From positions 1-60,621 of IMG/VR virus record IMGVR_UViG_3300029985_000047: a DNA stretch of 60,621 nt; one strand, given 5' to 3'. Under the pieces are notes generated by a model, which had not been told where the DNA came from, did not search any database, and saw only the letters and a list, made by a program, of their open reading frames with translations. Within the stretch, counting starts at the first letter, position 1. Each line of letters starts with the position of its first letter. Origin of the DNA: a virus. Shown here in pieces: positions 37,236 to 46,131 of this stretch. The position numbers and the translations under genes were made by a program.

Positions 37236-37804
37236 TAGCTCACCACCATGGGGCCGGTTGCATGCAGGGCCAGGTCAGACAGCACCATAAATGTCTGCTG
37301 ACTGTGCCCGGTGGCACCACCATCTACAGCGCCTAAGCCGTGTAGTGTATTAGTGAACGTCACAGAGTGGCCACCCACGCCATCCTGAGAAAATGCAAGC
37401 GTAATAGGTTGGTAGGCTACAATGCTTATTATCGTAATGGAGGTGTTGGCCGTCAGTACTATCTCCCAACCATTGGCGAGCGAGGCGTCCAGAATAATGG
37501 ACGGGCTGAATGGTGCATATGCCATAGCAGGCTTAATGTCTGCTGTAGTCAGCAGACAAGACAGCGCACCAGCCAGCACGGCTAGATTGCTGTCATTAGT
37601 ACTGAACCCTTTATTGGCTAACATCTGCATCAGTGCTGCCACACCTGTGGAAGTCTGATAGAACAGCTTGTTAGCACAGTTAGACGGGAAGATGGCCCCC
37701 ACACCTGCACCATTGGACCGGGTACTGTCCGCCGTGTACGCTGCGTCAGACTCTTGATTGGCCTGCGTAGGGTTGAATTGCTGAAAGTTTGTTGTGCCAG
37801 CCAT
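37235..37804 (-). CDS. Phage tail fibre N-terminal-type protein
   Basis: A 189-residue protein starting NFQQFNPTQANQESDAAYTA, with ANKLFYQTSTGVAALMQML and the LAGALSCLLTTADIKP helix, a pattern typical of phage tail proteins just after the DUF2612 baseplate gene. C-terminal beta domain (ITLAFSQDGVGGHSVTF). Likely links fibres to the baseplate or forms a short fibre. Confidence 0.6.
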   Translation of the reverse strand: MAGTTNFQQFNPTQANQESDAAYTADSTRSNGAGVGAIFPSNCANKLFYQTSTGVAALMQMLANKGFSTNDSNLAVLAGALSCLLTTADIKPAMAYAPFSPSIILDASLANGWEIVLTANTSITIISIVAYQPITLAFSQDGVGGHSVTFTNTLHGLGAVDGGATGHSQQTFMVLSDLALHATGPMVVS

Positions 37805-37807
37805 AGC

Positions 37808-38440
37808 CTAAACCCACTTTCCTGTATCAAAGCCTGCGATGAATACATTGTCGAGATCAAAGCCAAACATAGGCAGGGCTCCGAAGAGGTATGTGTACTG
37901 CACGCCTTCAGGTCTGGGAACTATGTAACCGTTCCTAATCAGGTCCTGCATGATGGAAGTAAACGTACCCGTCATGAAAATGTTGGCTGACATGTTTTGG
38001 TTGTCAGCAATGATGATGTTACCAGCCGGAAACAGCTGCTGCCATAGCGGGTACAGACTGTCTAAAGTGCCCGTCCATTGGTTCTGCGCAATCTTTGCTT
38101 TGATGAGAATACGAAACGTGGTGTCGTCCAACACTGGGCTGACGCCGCCGCTGGGCTGAAACCCAACTGTGCGGTACGCTTGTACTGTTTGTCCGAGCAT
38201 GTCAAGCTGTACGCCAGAGGCAGAGTCTAAATCAAAGGCGGTGTCCATCAGCATGATTACGTTCGTCACGTCATCAAACTTGCGTAACAGCACATACAGA
38301 AGCTTGTTTAGCTTCGGTGAATTGACATACTCACTGGACAGCAGCCCGATGTAGTATCCAAGTGGCAGGGCCTCAAGTGGTTGGTTGCCGTAGCCACCGA
38401 AGCCGAAACCACTAGTGCCAAAATAGGGATTAGTGCTCAT
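37808..38440 (-). CDS. Baseplate protein, DUF2612
   Basis: A 210-residue protein. ASGVQLDMLGQTV (mid) and a repeated hydrophobic strand pattern (FRILIKAKIAQNQWTGTLDS, IIIADNQNMSANI) match DUF2612, the family equivalent of tail protein I / gp48-like baseplate components. Overlaps gpJ by ATGA. Virion baseplate, connects wedge to fibres. Confidence 0.8.
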   Translation of the reverse strand: MSTNPYFGTSGFGFGGYGNQPLEALPLGYYIGLLSSEYVNSPKLNKLLYVLLRKFDDVTNVIMLMDTAFDLDSASGVQLDMLGQTVQAYRTVGFQPSGGVSPVLDDTTFRILIKAKIAQNQWTGTLDSLYPLWQQLFPAGNIIIADNQNMSANIFMTGTFTSIMQDLIRNGYIVPRPEGVQYTYLFGALPMFGFDLDNVFIAGFDTGKWV

Positions 38441-39669
38441 ACTGTAGTCACCACCACGTTAGCTGCCACACCTTGCGACACATTATAGTAATGCGCCATG
38501 GCCAGATCCACTGCGCCGGTCGGGCTAGCTGTGAGGCCCATAGTGAGAGCCTGCACACCAAAGGCAGGGCCTAGCAGGCTGGCATTCACAGCCATGGCCT
38601 CGTAATTGATGGCCGAGATAGCCACTGTCTCTCCAATGGCCAATGCGTTCAGGTAGTTGACGATGGCAGTCTGCACAGCAGCCACGACAGCTGTAGTAGG
38701 CGTACCAGTGTAACCGTGGATGCTTACACTGATATAGATGGGGACATACGTAGGCCTGAAGAAACTGATGTTCATGGTGAAACTAGTATTCGCATCGGTG
38801 ACCGTTACCGTAGTGGTTCCGTTGGTGAAGCAGCCTATACTCCGTGCACCATAGATGGCCTGCGCCACAGCGGCATCAGTGCCGTTCTCTACCACCATGC
38901 TGATAGAGTGTGCGGGATTGCCCCAGCTATCAGTAACGCCGGTAGGGTTCTCAATAGAGCTTCCTGGGCCACCTGGAGTTGGTACGCCAGGATTGACGCG
39001 TGTAACACCCGGCACGGCCAGACATGCGGCCACTGTAGAGGCCAGCGCAGTGACGGATGGTAAGGCCACACTGACGGCCTGCCGTGCACGGGCTTTGCTG
39101 TCTGTTTCAATAGGACTGCCTGGTACGGCTGCCGCTGCATTAGTCACAGTAAACCAGCCGTTAACAGGCGTGTTAATGATCGTAATGCTTCCCGCAGCTG
39201 CCGTTATGCTGCCCGGAGTTGTGCATGAAGCAGCAACGTTGATACTGCCGGTGATGGGTATGATCACAGTGGATGGAAGTACCCACAGATTACCGTTGAT
39301 GTCCTGAGCCGCACCACCTGTTACAGTGGTGGGCGTGATGGTAGAACCGCCCAGTGTCAGTACTGTGGTGGAGTATGTAAACGCGGCGCGCGCTAGCCCA
39401 TTCATCTTCAATTGACGGTCTAGCCCTGCACCCACCGCTGTAGCAGGCGAACTCTGGTTGTACACAAGCTGCAAACCAAGGTTACAGTCCGCGGCTTTCA
39501 GTGACAGGATTGAGAGCAGCTGATAGACAGCTGCATTAGGAGTGACGACTTGTGTAGGGCCGTAGATGTTCAAAAATGCCTGTAAGTTATCGGCCAGAAT
39601 GGACTGATATGAGGCTACTGTCAGTCCTGCAGGGCCTATAGAAGGAGGGGCGTATGCTGGCACTGACAT
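38437..39669 (-). CDS. Baseplate J-like (gp47/gpJ) wedge protein
   Basis: A 410-residue protein. The N-terminus (ILADNLQAFLNIYG, PNAAVYQLLSILSLKAAD), AGLDRQLKMNGLAR, and the middle SKARARQAVSVALPSV with PGVTRVNPG are the normal baseplate J layout; the end has a VQTAIVNYLNALAIGETV block. Wedge component of contractile tails. Start shares a base with the gp25 stop. Confidence 0.88.
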   Translation of the reverse strand: MSVPAYAPPSIGPAGLTVASYQSILADNLQAFLNIYGPTQVVTPNAAVYQLLSILSLKAADCNLGLQLVYNQSSPATAVGAGLDRQLKMNGLARAAFTYSTTVLTLGGSTITPTTVTGGAAQDINGNLWVLPSTVIIPITGSINVAASCTTPGSITAAAGSITIINTPVNGWFTVTNAAAAVPGSPIETDSKARARQAVSVALPSVTALASTVAACLAVPGVTRVNPGVPTPGGPGSSIENPTGVTDSWGNPAHSISMVVENGTDAAVAQAIYGARSIGCFTNGTTTVTVTDANTSFTMNISFFRPTYVPIYISVSIHGYTGTPTTAVVAAVQTAIVNYLNALAIGETVAISAINYEAMAVNASLLGPAFGVQALTMGLTASPTGAVDLAMAHYYNVSQGVAANVVVTTV

Positions 39670-40052
39670 TAGTTCCCCAGACTCGCCGAGTCACCCGGCG
39701 CACTAGAAACGGTTACCTGACCAAAGGTCGTAGTAAATGTGGCTGTAAAAGAAAACTGGCCGTTGGAGAATGACGATTGAATACCGGTGACAGATACAAC
39801 GTAGGGTGTAGCTAGAATGGTCTGCTGGATAATCAGTCGCACGGCATTCTGTGTCTTAGAACTCGCCAGCTGACCGAGCATGCTCTGGAACACAGGCACC
39901 CCCAAGTTGAGGTCTTCCCACCACTCGCCCAGAAACAGCTTGAGTCTGGTCAGCACATCTTGAGCCACCGCCTGCGAGTCTGCTAATGCGTAGGCGGGGT
40001 CAAAGATGGGGTCGTAACTAGCATCAAGCTGTAAGTACGTCACGCTGGGCAT
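39669..40052 (-). CDS. gp25/gpW-like baseplate wedge protein
   Basis: A 127-residue protein with DVLTRLKLFLGEWWEDLNLG and VPVFQSMLGQ followed by AVRLIIQQTILATPYVV, the normal gp25-like lysozyme-fold layout of phage and type VI baseplates. Acts at the sheath start. Confidence 0.85.
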   Translation of the reverse strand: MPSVTYLQLDASYDPIFDPAYALADSQAVAQDVLTRLKLFLGEWWEDLNLGVPVFQSMLGQLASSKTQNAVRLIIQQTILATPYVVSVTGIQSSFSNGQFSFTATFTTTFGQVTVSSAPGDSASLGN

Positions 40053-40064
40053 TATGGATGTCCT

Positions 40065-40514
40065 TTACCAAGTGTCATTGATGGCGCCGGGCAGGAATGT
40101 GCTGGCTGCAAAGCTGTCGGTAGCATTACGTAGTGCCGTTAGTGGTCCTGTGTACACCGTATTAGCATTGACTAGTCCTGCCCCTGCAAGCGTGCCCGAT
40201 GACACGCTATAGCCACCAGAAGTAATCCAGTATCCAGAAGTAAGATTAAGACATAGAACTAAGTTGGGCGCGCCCTGCAGCACGGTGAAGCCGGTATCCT
40301 GGGAGGCACTCTTTAGTACGGTTCCAAAGCTGTACGTCATACACGCGGTGTTGGCTGTCCAGTCATACATCTTACCTGTAGCTGTGGCATACGCCGCCGA
40401 GCCACCTGGAGCCACGGCACTCGCTGGCCCCGCGACTCCGTACGCAGTGGTTAGAGTGATTGAAGCGAAGGCCGTGGTGCCGACCAATAAAACAGCAATC
40501 GCGATCCACTTCAT
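40065..40514 (-). CDS. Secreted-type small protein in the tail operon
   Basis: A 149-residue protein from ATG 40514 (SD AGGAG). Residues 1-17 are a signal peptide (MKWIAIAVLLVGTTAFA), then SITLTTAYG. Mature chain is beta-rich with two Cys (TACMTY, LVLCLN) that could form a disulfide. Lies between the fibre and gp25 genes. Function unknown; possibly exported to the envelope, or a fibre partner. Confidence 0.5.
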   Translation of the reverse strand: MKWIAIAVLLVGTTAFASITLTTAYGVAGPASAVAPGGSAAYATATGKMYDWTANTACMTYSFGTVLKSASQDTGFTVLQGAPNLVLCLNLTSGYWITSGGYSVSSGTLAGAGLVNANTVYTGPLTALRNATDSFAASTFLPGAINDTW

Positions 40515-40528
40515 GTAGTTCTCCTTAG

Positions 40529-43168
40529 TTACGGAAGCCACGTGCACTCAGTTCCGGGCTCGATCAGAAGGGCGTCAGAAACATTGCTGGTCTGCCCATA
40601 CAGTGTCACTGTGTTTGCCGCTGCTGTAAAGCTGGCTGTTACGTAGATGTCGGTCACGTAGGCCGTCGCGGCCGCTCCGGGAGTCAGGAACGCCGTGGCG
40701 TCCGTTGTGGTGATCGTTGTGATGTCAGTAGTGCCTGTCCCGAATGGGACTGCCGTCGTTCCCACGTAACTGACCGAAGTCAGCGACATGTGCGTCGGCG
40801 CGACACTCGTGCCGACGCCAAACTTTACTGTGGCGACGCCTATGGCTTGCTCCCAAGAAACATGACACAGACCGCGATAGGTTCGCGCCGTGGTTGCGTA
40901 GGTGGCCGGGAAAGCTATTCCAGTCGTGGTGTACGTTGTTGTTGCAATAGAGGTCGCCGTGGTTCCGGTGAGTTGGTTTCCGTTCGTGGAGTATAGTGGT
41001 TCTGTGGTTACCATGACGGCTGTATTGTCGAGCAGACTAGAAGCTGCTGGCGTAGTTCCATTTATCCTAATTAGTGCGTTTGGTGTGATAGCAGCAGTAA
41101 CGCTGAGCGCAGTAGAAGAACTTCCATAGGTTATGCCGCCCGCCGAGGATGATACCGGAAAAGAGATAGCAGACCAGACAGGTGCTGCGGCGGTCTGGCC
41201 AAGCAAAGGACCGTTGTTGAGCGTCGGCGCGGCGTTGTGGTCCATAGTGGTGGTAGCGCTGAAGTACGGCACTGCCCACGCTACGCCGCCAGTCACCGTC
41301 TGCGGGAAGGTTATAGATCCGCCCGATATTGTGTTGCATCCCAAAGCGTGGGTAGTGGTGTTGTAGGTGAGAGCGTTGGTAGCGCCCGCGCAACCGTTAG
41401 TTCCTGTGGTGGGCATGGCCACGGCCGATGGGGCTGCTGTGGAGGCAGTGAAGTTTGCAACCACGGTGTCTGAGGCTTGAGTGGAAATGCCGGACAGAGG
41501 AATGGAGGCTGAGTAAGTGGCCTGCGCAGATCCGCCCGGCGAGAATACGTAGCCAGTTCCAGGCAGGATCGGAGAAGAGGCGAAAGTGAAGATTCCGGTC
41601 GCATCAAAGCCTCCGAAGTCTACCGACGGTAGGCCGCCCGCTGTCAAGTTGCCGTTGCCGAAGTGCAGCGTGTCGGATGCGCCACTGGCCAGCCAGCCCG
41701 CGCCCGTGGTGTACAGGATCTTAGTTCCATCGGTAGCATCCAGTGATGGCCCTACACCGTTAGCCTGCAGCAGACCGCCGCTGAACTGATGCGTTGTCCA
41801 TACGTTCTGCGTGGACAGTAGCGGTACGTTAGCGCCGCTGGTACCTATGTTCTGCGTGGATGCCGTACCAAGTCCACTGATCTGAGTGTTGGGAATGGTG
41901 GCAATGAAATTGGCTGGGATGGTGCTGCCTGAGCTATAGCTAGTTCCCCACGCGCTAGAACCGTTATAGTTCGGTATGCCAGCGCCACCCGCAGGCCAAG
42001 TCATTGATCCACCGGATCCGAGTGGTCCGGTAGTGGCCCCATTGATTCTGGCAAACACACCCGCCGTGGTAGTCCACAGGTCGCCATTAACAGGCGCTGT
42101 GGGAGCCGCGCCGTGTGGCAGATTGAACCCGGCAGTGCCGACGGCAGAGGCCAGTGTAATCACCTCGCCCGTGAACGTGCCGCCGCTCTTAGGCATCGCG
42201 CCAGTCACTCGCGTGTCGTTGCCTACGGTGGCGCTAGCTGCTGTGGTCCCGTACGTGACGGAGATAGCGCCGCTGGTGTTGGTGATGGTGGTTCCGTCCG
42301 GCTTTACAAGACCCAGCGTGCCTGCTGAAGCTATACCGGGAGGCGCGCCGCCGTCAGACAACAGAGTGCCGGAAGTATTATTCAACAGTGCGACGTGGCC
42401 TACAGTGGCCGCGCCCGGTCCAGTCACCGGATTGGTCAGCGTGGCTTGCTTGCCGTTCAACTGCGTCTGCACACTGCTGGTGGCGTCCATGAACGCCATG
42501 GTAGCAGGTGTGACACCGTCAACGGTCTTGTTAGTCAGCGTCTGCGTGTCAGTGGTGCCTATGATAGTACCAGCCGGAGCGGTTAGAGAAGTCCCCCACG
42601 TACTAGCGCCTGCGTACACTACGATACCAGCCGCAGCGGGCCACGTCATCGATCCGCCTGACGGCGCGTGGCACTGCGCGTCTTGTGGACTGAGTAACCA
42701 CGTGGCGGTGGTGCAGCCTGTAAGGCCCTGCAGCAGCGCGTTCACTTGAGCCGCTGTGGCTATGGTAGGTGCACCCGTGGCTGTGGTGTTGTACAGCACG
42801 CCCGTGGCCAGCCCGGACAGCAGCACACCGTTCAGGCCCTTGACCATGGTGGCCCCGCCGGAGCTAGTGCTTACAGCGTCGCCAGTAAGCGCCGTGAAGC
42901 TGCCACTGCCACTAGCGCACCCAGCGGTGGTCAGTGCGCCATTCAAGCCATTAGGGCAGATGGGCGAAGTGCTTTGCGGTATGCCGCTGACCAGCAGTCC
43001 ACCTGTAATAGCCACTCCATTAGCACCATCTGCAGCTACCCCAGGTAGCATTAAATTAGTAGACAGCAAAGGCCCGCCGATCTGATTATTGGGATCAATC
43101 TGCGTCGTAGCTTGCGCCAGAGCGCCTATGCACCCGCAGCAGAATAGAACAACAGCTAAAAATTTCAT
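40529..43168 (-). CDS. Long tail fibre with Sec signal peptide
   Basis: An 879-residue protein whose ATG (43168) shares a base with the spike stop, so the start is well fixed. Residues 1-19 are a signal peptide (MKFLAVVLFCCGCIGALA), then Q. Mature start IDPNNQIGGPLLSTNLMLPG. The shaft has fibre repeats: TQTLTNKTVDGVTPAT, TQLNGKQATL, repeated MTWPA.. strands and GTSY/GTSL elements. C-terminal beta domain with FLTPGAAATAYVTDIYVTAS. Clearly a tail-fibre type sequence, yet built as a secretory precursor. Confidence 0.72.
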   Translation of the reverse strand: MKFLAVVLFCCGCIGALAQATTQIDPNNQIGGPLLSTNLMLPGVAADGANGVAITGGLLVSGIPQSTSPICPNGLNGALTTAGCASGSGSFTALTGDAVSTSSGGATMVKGLNGVLLSGLATGVLYNTTATGAPTIATAAQVNALLQGLTGCTTATWLLSPQDAQCHAPSGGSMTWPAAAGIVVYAGASTWGTSLTAPAGTIIGTTDTQTLTNKTVDGVTPATMAFMDATSSVQTQLNGKQATLTNPVTGPGAATVGHVALLNNTSGTLLSDGGAPPGIASAGTLGLVKPDGTTITNTSGAISVTYGTTAASATVGNDTRVTGAMPKSGGTFTGEVITLASAVGTAGFNLPHGAAPTAPVNGDLWTTTAGVFARINGATTGPLGSGGSMTWPAGGAGIPNYNGSSAWGTSYSSGSTIPANFIATIPNTQISGLGTASTQNIGTSGANVPLLSTQNVWTTHQFSGGLLQANGVGPSLDATDGTKILYTTGAGWLASGASDTLHFGNGNLTAGGLPSVDFGGFDATGIFTFASSPILPGTGYVFSPGGSAQATYSASIPLSGISTQASDTVVANFTASTAAPSAVAMPTTGTNGCAGATNALTYNTTTHALGCNTISGGSITFPQTVTGGVAWAVPYFSATTTMDHNAAPTLNNGPLLGQTAAAPVWSAISFPVSSSAGGITYGSSSTALSVTAAITPNALIRINGTTPAASSLLDNTAVMVTTEPLYSTNGNQLTGTTATSIATTTYTTTGIAFPATYATTARTYRGLCHVSWEQAIGVATVKFGVGTSVAPTHMSLTSVSYVGTTAVPFGTGTTDITTITTTDATAFLTPGAAATAYVTDIYVTASFTAAANTVTLYGQTSNVSDALLIEPGTECTWLP

Positions 43169-43908
43169 CACTGGCCTTTCAATACGGTGGTTTCCGCCAA
43201 GCTGGCAATAGGAGGAGCAGGCCCGAGGTAGCCTTTGGACACTAGGAATGGCTGGACATTTATAACGTACCACTGGTAGAATGTGTCATTCATCAGTGCT
43301 TGTGCCGTACCGCCGTTAGTGGCATGTATGGAAGGTGATGTTATAGTCACACTGGAGGGGGCTGATATAGACACCGCATTACTGCTGACCGTCACGGCTA
43401 CTGTGCCGTCGTCTGTTCTAAGCTGCATAGCCGTAGTGGAGTAGCTAGGCAGCAATCGTGTCTGGTTCCACATGCCTGGTATGAATCCGCAGTCATGTAT
43501 ATGATGACGGCGTACCACGCGCTGTTGATTGGTGCCTGTGGGTGAGCTGGACTGACCACTGGCCCACCAAGTGTCGAAGCAGGTATCGCAGAATACGAGC
43601 AGGCCCTCATCGCCGGGGTTGATGGGCATGGTCAGGCAATAGCCACCAGCGCGCGGCAGTATAAGCGGTACGCGGTTAATCGGCACAATAGGTATCCACT
43701 TCGGGCCCGCCGTGGTGCGCACGCGCTCTTGAAGAGCTATCTGCACGCTGACGGTCTGCGTAGCAGCGTCAAACCCATTAGGTGCGACGAACGCCACGGT
43801 AGCACATCGGGTGTCGTTCAGTGCGTCCTTCACGGCCTGCCGCCACTGCGAGAATTCTATCTGATTGACTTGTGCAGGGCTTAGTAGCGGACTACTTACG
43901 GTGCTCAT
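43168..43908 (-). CDS. Gp138-family membrane-puncturing spike
   Basis: A 246-residue protein from ATG 43908 (ATGA with the hub stop). N-terminal OB-fold-like region with TVSVQIALQERVRTTAGPKW, LPRAGGYCLTMPINPGDEGL and FCDTCFDTWW, then RHHIHDCGFIPG, as in Gp138/gpV-type spikes; the C-terminal part is a short beta-helical needle with repeated VT/SI strands (VSISAPSSVTITSPSIHA). It pierces the outer membrane during contraction. Confidence 0.82.
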   Translation of the reverse strand: MSTVSSPLLSPAQVNQIEFSQWRQAVKDALNDTRCATVAFVAPNGFDAATQTVSVQIALQERVRTTAGPKWIPIVPINRVPLILPRAGGYCLTMPINPGDEGLLVFCDTCFDTWWASGQSSSPTGTNQQRVVRRHHIHDCGFIPGMWNQTRLLPSYSTTAMQLRTDDGTVAVTVSSNAVSISAPSSVTITSPSIHATNGGTAQALMNDTFYQWYVINVQPFLVSKGYLGPAPPIASLAETTVLKGQ

Positions 43909-44939
43909 GCATTGACTCCCCAAATTCCGTATGAAAGACCCTTGGCGTACGTTGTGCTGTAGCCAATCACTTCTGTCTGCCAGTCGTTCCCGCGCGTGTC
44001 GCCCGTATGACGAAGCTGTGCGACGAAAAACGAAAGATCATCGCTCAACGGCGATACAAGCTGGCTATTTGGGTTAGGCCTGATTACTGTCTGTGAGATC
44101 AGCGCCGACCTATCAATCTGGATCATCATAGGTGGCACTTTGACTAACAAGCGGGGGTCCAAAAGAACCGTGAAGATGCAGCCTTGCGGTATCTGCCGTG
44201 GCGTGCCTATCAAGCTGGCTGTGACACTAGCCGGAAGACTGGGCGCATTAGTGCCAGGTCCTGGCTGCGGTGCGTACACAAAGCTGGGCGTGGTGTTGGG
44301 ATTAACCATGTCAGACATGTAGGCGCTGTTTCCGTCAGTGAAGAACTGTGCGTAGTTGTCATCAGCAATACGGCCCAGAAGCTGGCTGGGCTTTCCGAAC
44401 AATGTGTCGCCACGTGGTAGTACTTTAGAAGTCATGCTGGTCTGTATAGTCTGACTCTGTGTACCCGTAGCCTGGGACAGCGGTGGCAGCCCGATAGCCT
44501 GTAGCATGCTTGCGACCACCTGCTGCTGAGTCACCAACGGACCCATGGGCATGTTTACCACATCGTCCATAGCATATGGATTGGCAATACAGTGCAGTGT
44601 AGTGACTTGATCGACCACTCCGTCCCGTGTGAGTGTAACTTGAAACACACGCCCGTTCCAAATAGTGGCCATCTGTGTAGGTCCGTACTGAAACCCGGCC
44701 TTTAGCTGGGCCCATGTGGCATTGAATAGAGCGTTTTGAATATCCGGCCGGTCTAGATTGTAAATGCTGATATCAGCATACCACCAGCATTCTGATATAC
44801 TGCTCTGTACCACGTCAAATGTAATGCGTAGTGCCTCCGGCTCCCAGGAACTAGAGCTGAATACTTGTTGCGTATTATCCCCAAACCCAACTGTGAGTTC
44901 ATACGCCTGTCCCCACAGTGGAATGGTAGATGTGCTCAT
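43905..44939 (-). CDS. Baseplate hub protein (gpD/gp27-like)
   Basis: A 344-residue protein from ATG 44939. ITFDVVQSSISECWWYADISI with YNL near residue 40, TIWNGRVFQVTLTRDG, and LLGRIADDNYAQFF mid-protein are hub features; the C-terminal part has LVKVPPMMIQIDRS and QLVSPLSDDLSFFVAQLRHT. Sits between the plug and the spike, as in myophage hubs. Confidence 0.72.
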   Translation of the reverse strand: MSTSTIPLWGQAYELTVGFGDNTQQVFSSSSWEPEALRITFDVVQSSISECWWYADISIYNLDRPDIQNALFNATWAQLKAGFQYGPTQMATIWNGRVFQVTLTRDGVVDQVTTLHCIANPYAMDDVVNMPMGPLVTQQQVVASMLQAIGLPPLSQATGTQSQTIQTSMTSKVLPRGDTLFGKPSQLLGRIADDNYAQFFTDGNSAYMSDMVNPNTTPSFVYAPQPGPGTNAPSLPASVTASLIGTPRQIPQGCIFTVLLDPRLLVKVPPMMIQIDRSALISQTVIRPNPNSQLVSPLSDDLSFFVAQLRHTGDTRGNDWQTEVIGYSTTYAKGLSYGIWGVNA

Positions 44940-45271
44940 GGTGTGTCGCTCCATACAAGACTGAACTGCCCAAGGTTGTCACGGCCGGGATAGTCGGCTG
45001 CAATGTTGCCCGTGTTGAGCAACGCGGCGCTACCAATGGCGAGGTAAACATACTGGGCTAGCAGATTGGCTGCTGGGTACCAGCCAGTGATCAGCGGCAC
45101 AGATGCAATCAAAGCATTTCCATTCACATCCGCGACACTCATCTGCCAGTAGCCAGCCGTGGAACTGTAGCTGAGTGAAAGATTGAGCGTCAAGGCATTA
45201 CCGTCTACAATCAGCTGGGCAGAGAATACTTGATTGGCAGCTGACGTCAGAGGAATAATCTGATCAGCCAT
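44936..45271 (-). CDS. Baseplate plug protein (DUF6983)
   Basis: A 111-residue beta protein: IIPLTSAANQVFSAQLIVDG, LTLNLSLSYSSTAGYWQMSV, VPLITGWYPAANLLAQY and LGQFSLVW. The pattern is that of baseplate plug (DUF6983) proteins, which close the tail tube at the baseplate. Start shares a base with the upstream stop. Confidence 0.8.
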   Translation of the reverse strand: MADQIIPLTSAANQVFSAQLIVDGNALTLNLSLSYSSTAGYWQMSVADVNGNALIASVPLITGWYPAANLLAQYVYLAIGSAALLNTGNIAADYPGRDNLGQFSLVWSDTP

Positions 45272-46131
45272 TAATACACCCCGGGAGCAGAACTGAGCGC
45301 ATTAGTTATGGAGCTGGTGACAAGCGTATTGGAGCTAGAGTAATTGCCTGCGCCTTGCACTTGACTCTGCTTTACAGGCACTACACCGCCATAGTTATTG
45401 ATATTGAACTGCTGTGTGGTGGCGGCTGGCACAGGTATGGGAGTGACTGAGCCTAGCGGCGTATTATCTGTGTCCTGCGTGCGGGCACTGACCACTGGCT
45501 GAGACTGCGAAATAGTAGCTGTGCGAATCTGACCAAACGACAGCCGCATGCGCACACCACCATAAGAGCGATAGTCTTCCGGGGCCTGCACATTGGTCAC
45601 CATCATGTTGTAGTAAGTGCGTAGCCGAGTAGAAATTATTAGTGGCACGCGAGCCGCCTGCAAAGCTATCATCTGCTGATAGGCAGAAACGCTCTTGCTT
45701 GGGCTGCCAGTCCATGGCGTGGCTTTGGTTGCGGTAGAAGCGCCGACAGTGGTGGTGTTCGTAGATGTATTGGCATACTGGTCTACAGAATCACTCATCA
45801 GGATAGACATTGAAAGCGTGGCAGGCATCAGGTATGCATGACTGGAAATGTCCGCACCAGTCTGCACTGGATGCTCTGTCATGCGTAGCTGCTGATCATG
45901 GTCTAGCTCCATCACAGCATCAAATACGTACACCACAGGAACTGAGGCCGTAGTATTAGAGGCGACATGAATGGTAGCTTCGTCGCCGGACACTACAGAA
46001 CCCAGCGTGGCTGTGCTGTTCAAACTGGCAGGCGAATTGTTGGCTGCAGGAACATAGTTGGCAGGCACCGTGATGGTGATAGGCGTAGTGTTCAGACCCC
46101 ACTGCGGAGGTCTGTATATGGCAGTGCCCAT
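45271..46131 (-). CDS. Dit-like baseplate protein
   Basis: A 286-residue protein. The core, FDAVMELDHDQQLRMTEHPV, then GADISSHAYLMPATLSMSI and LMSDSV, matches the Dit-like N-terminal domain of phage baseplate proteins. A Ser/Thr-rich linker follows, and the C-terminal quarter is low-complexity. Expected at the tube-baseplate junction. Confidence 0.72.
   Translation of the reverse strand: MGTAIYRPPQWGLNTTPITITVPANYVPAANNSPASLNSTATLGSVVSGDEATIHVASNTTASVPVVYVFDAVMELDHDQQLRMTEHPVQTGADISSHAYLMPATLSMSILMSDSVDQYANTSTNTTTVGASTATKATPWTGSPSKSVSAYQQMIALQAARVPLIISTRLRTYYNMMVTNVQAPEDYRSYGGVRMRLSFGQIRTATISQSQPVVSARTQDTDNTPLGSVTPIPVPAATTQQFNINNYGGVVPVKQSQVQGAGNYSSSNTLVTSSITNALSSAPGVY

Noticed and set aside
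41976-42749. Long + strand frame of 257 codons within the fibre gene
   Set aside because: Antisense to a well-supported fibre; no RBS; composition (Pro/Val/Ala-rich) is that of a shadow frame. Similar frames at 36315, 46573, 56990 and 57396 were rejected for the same reason.
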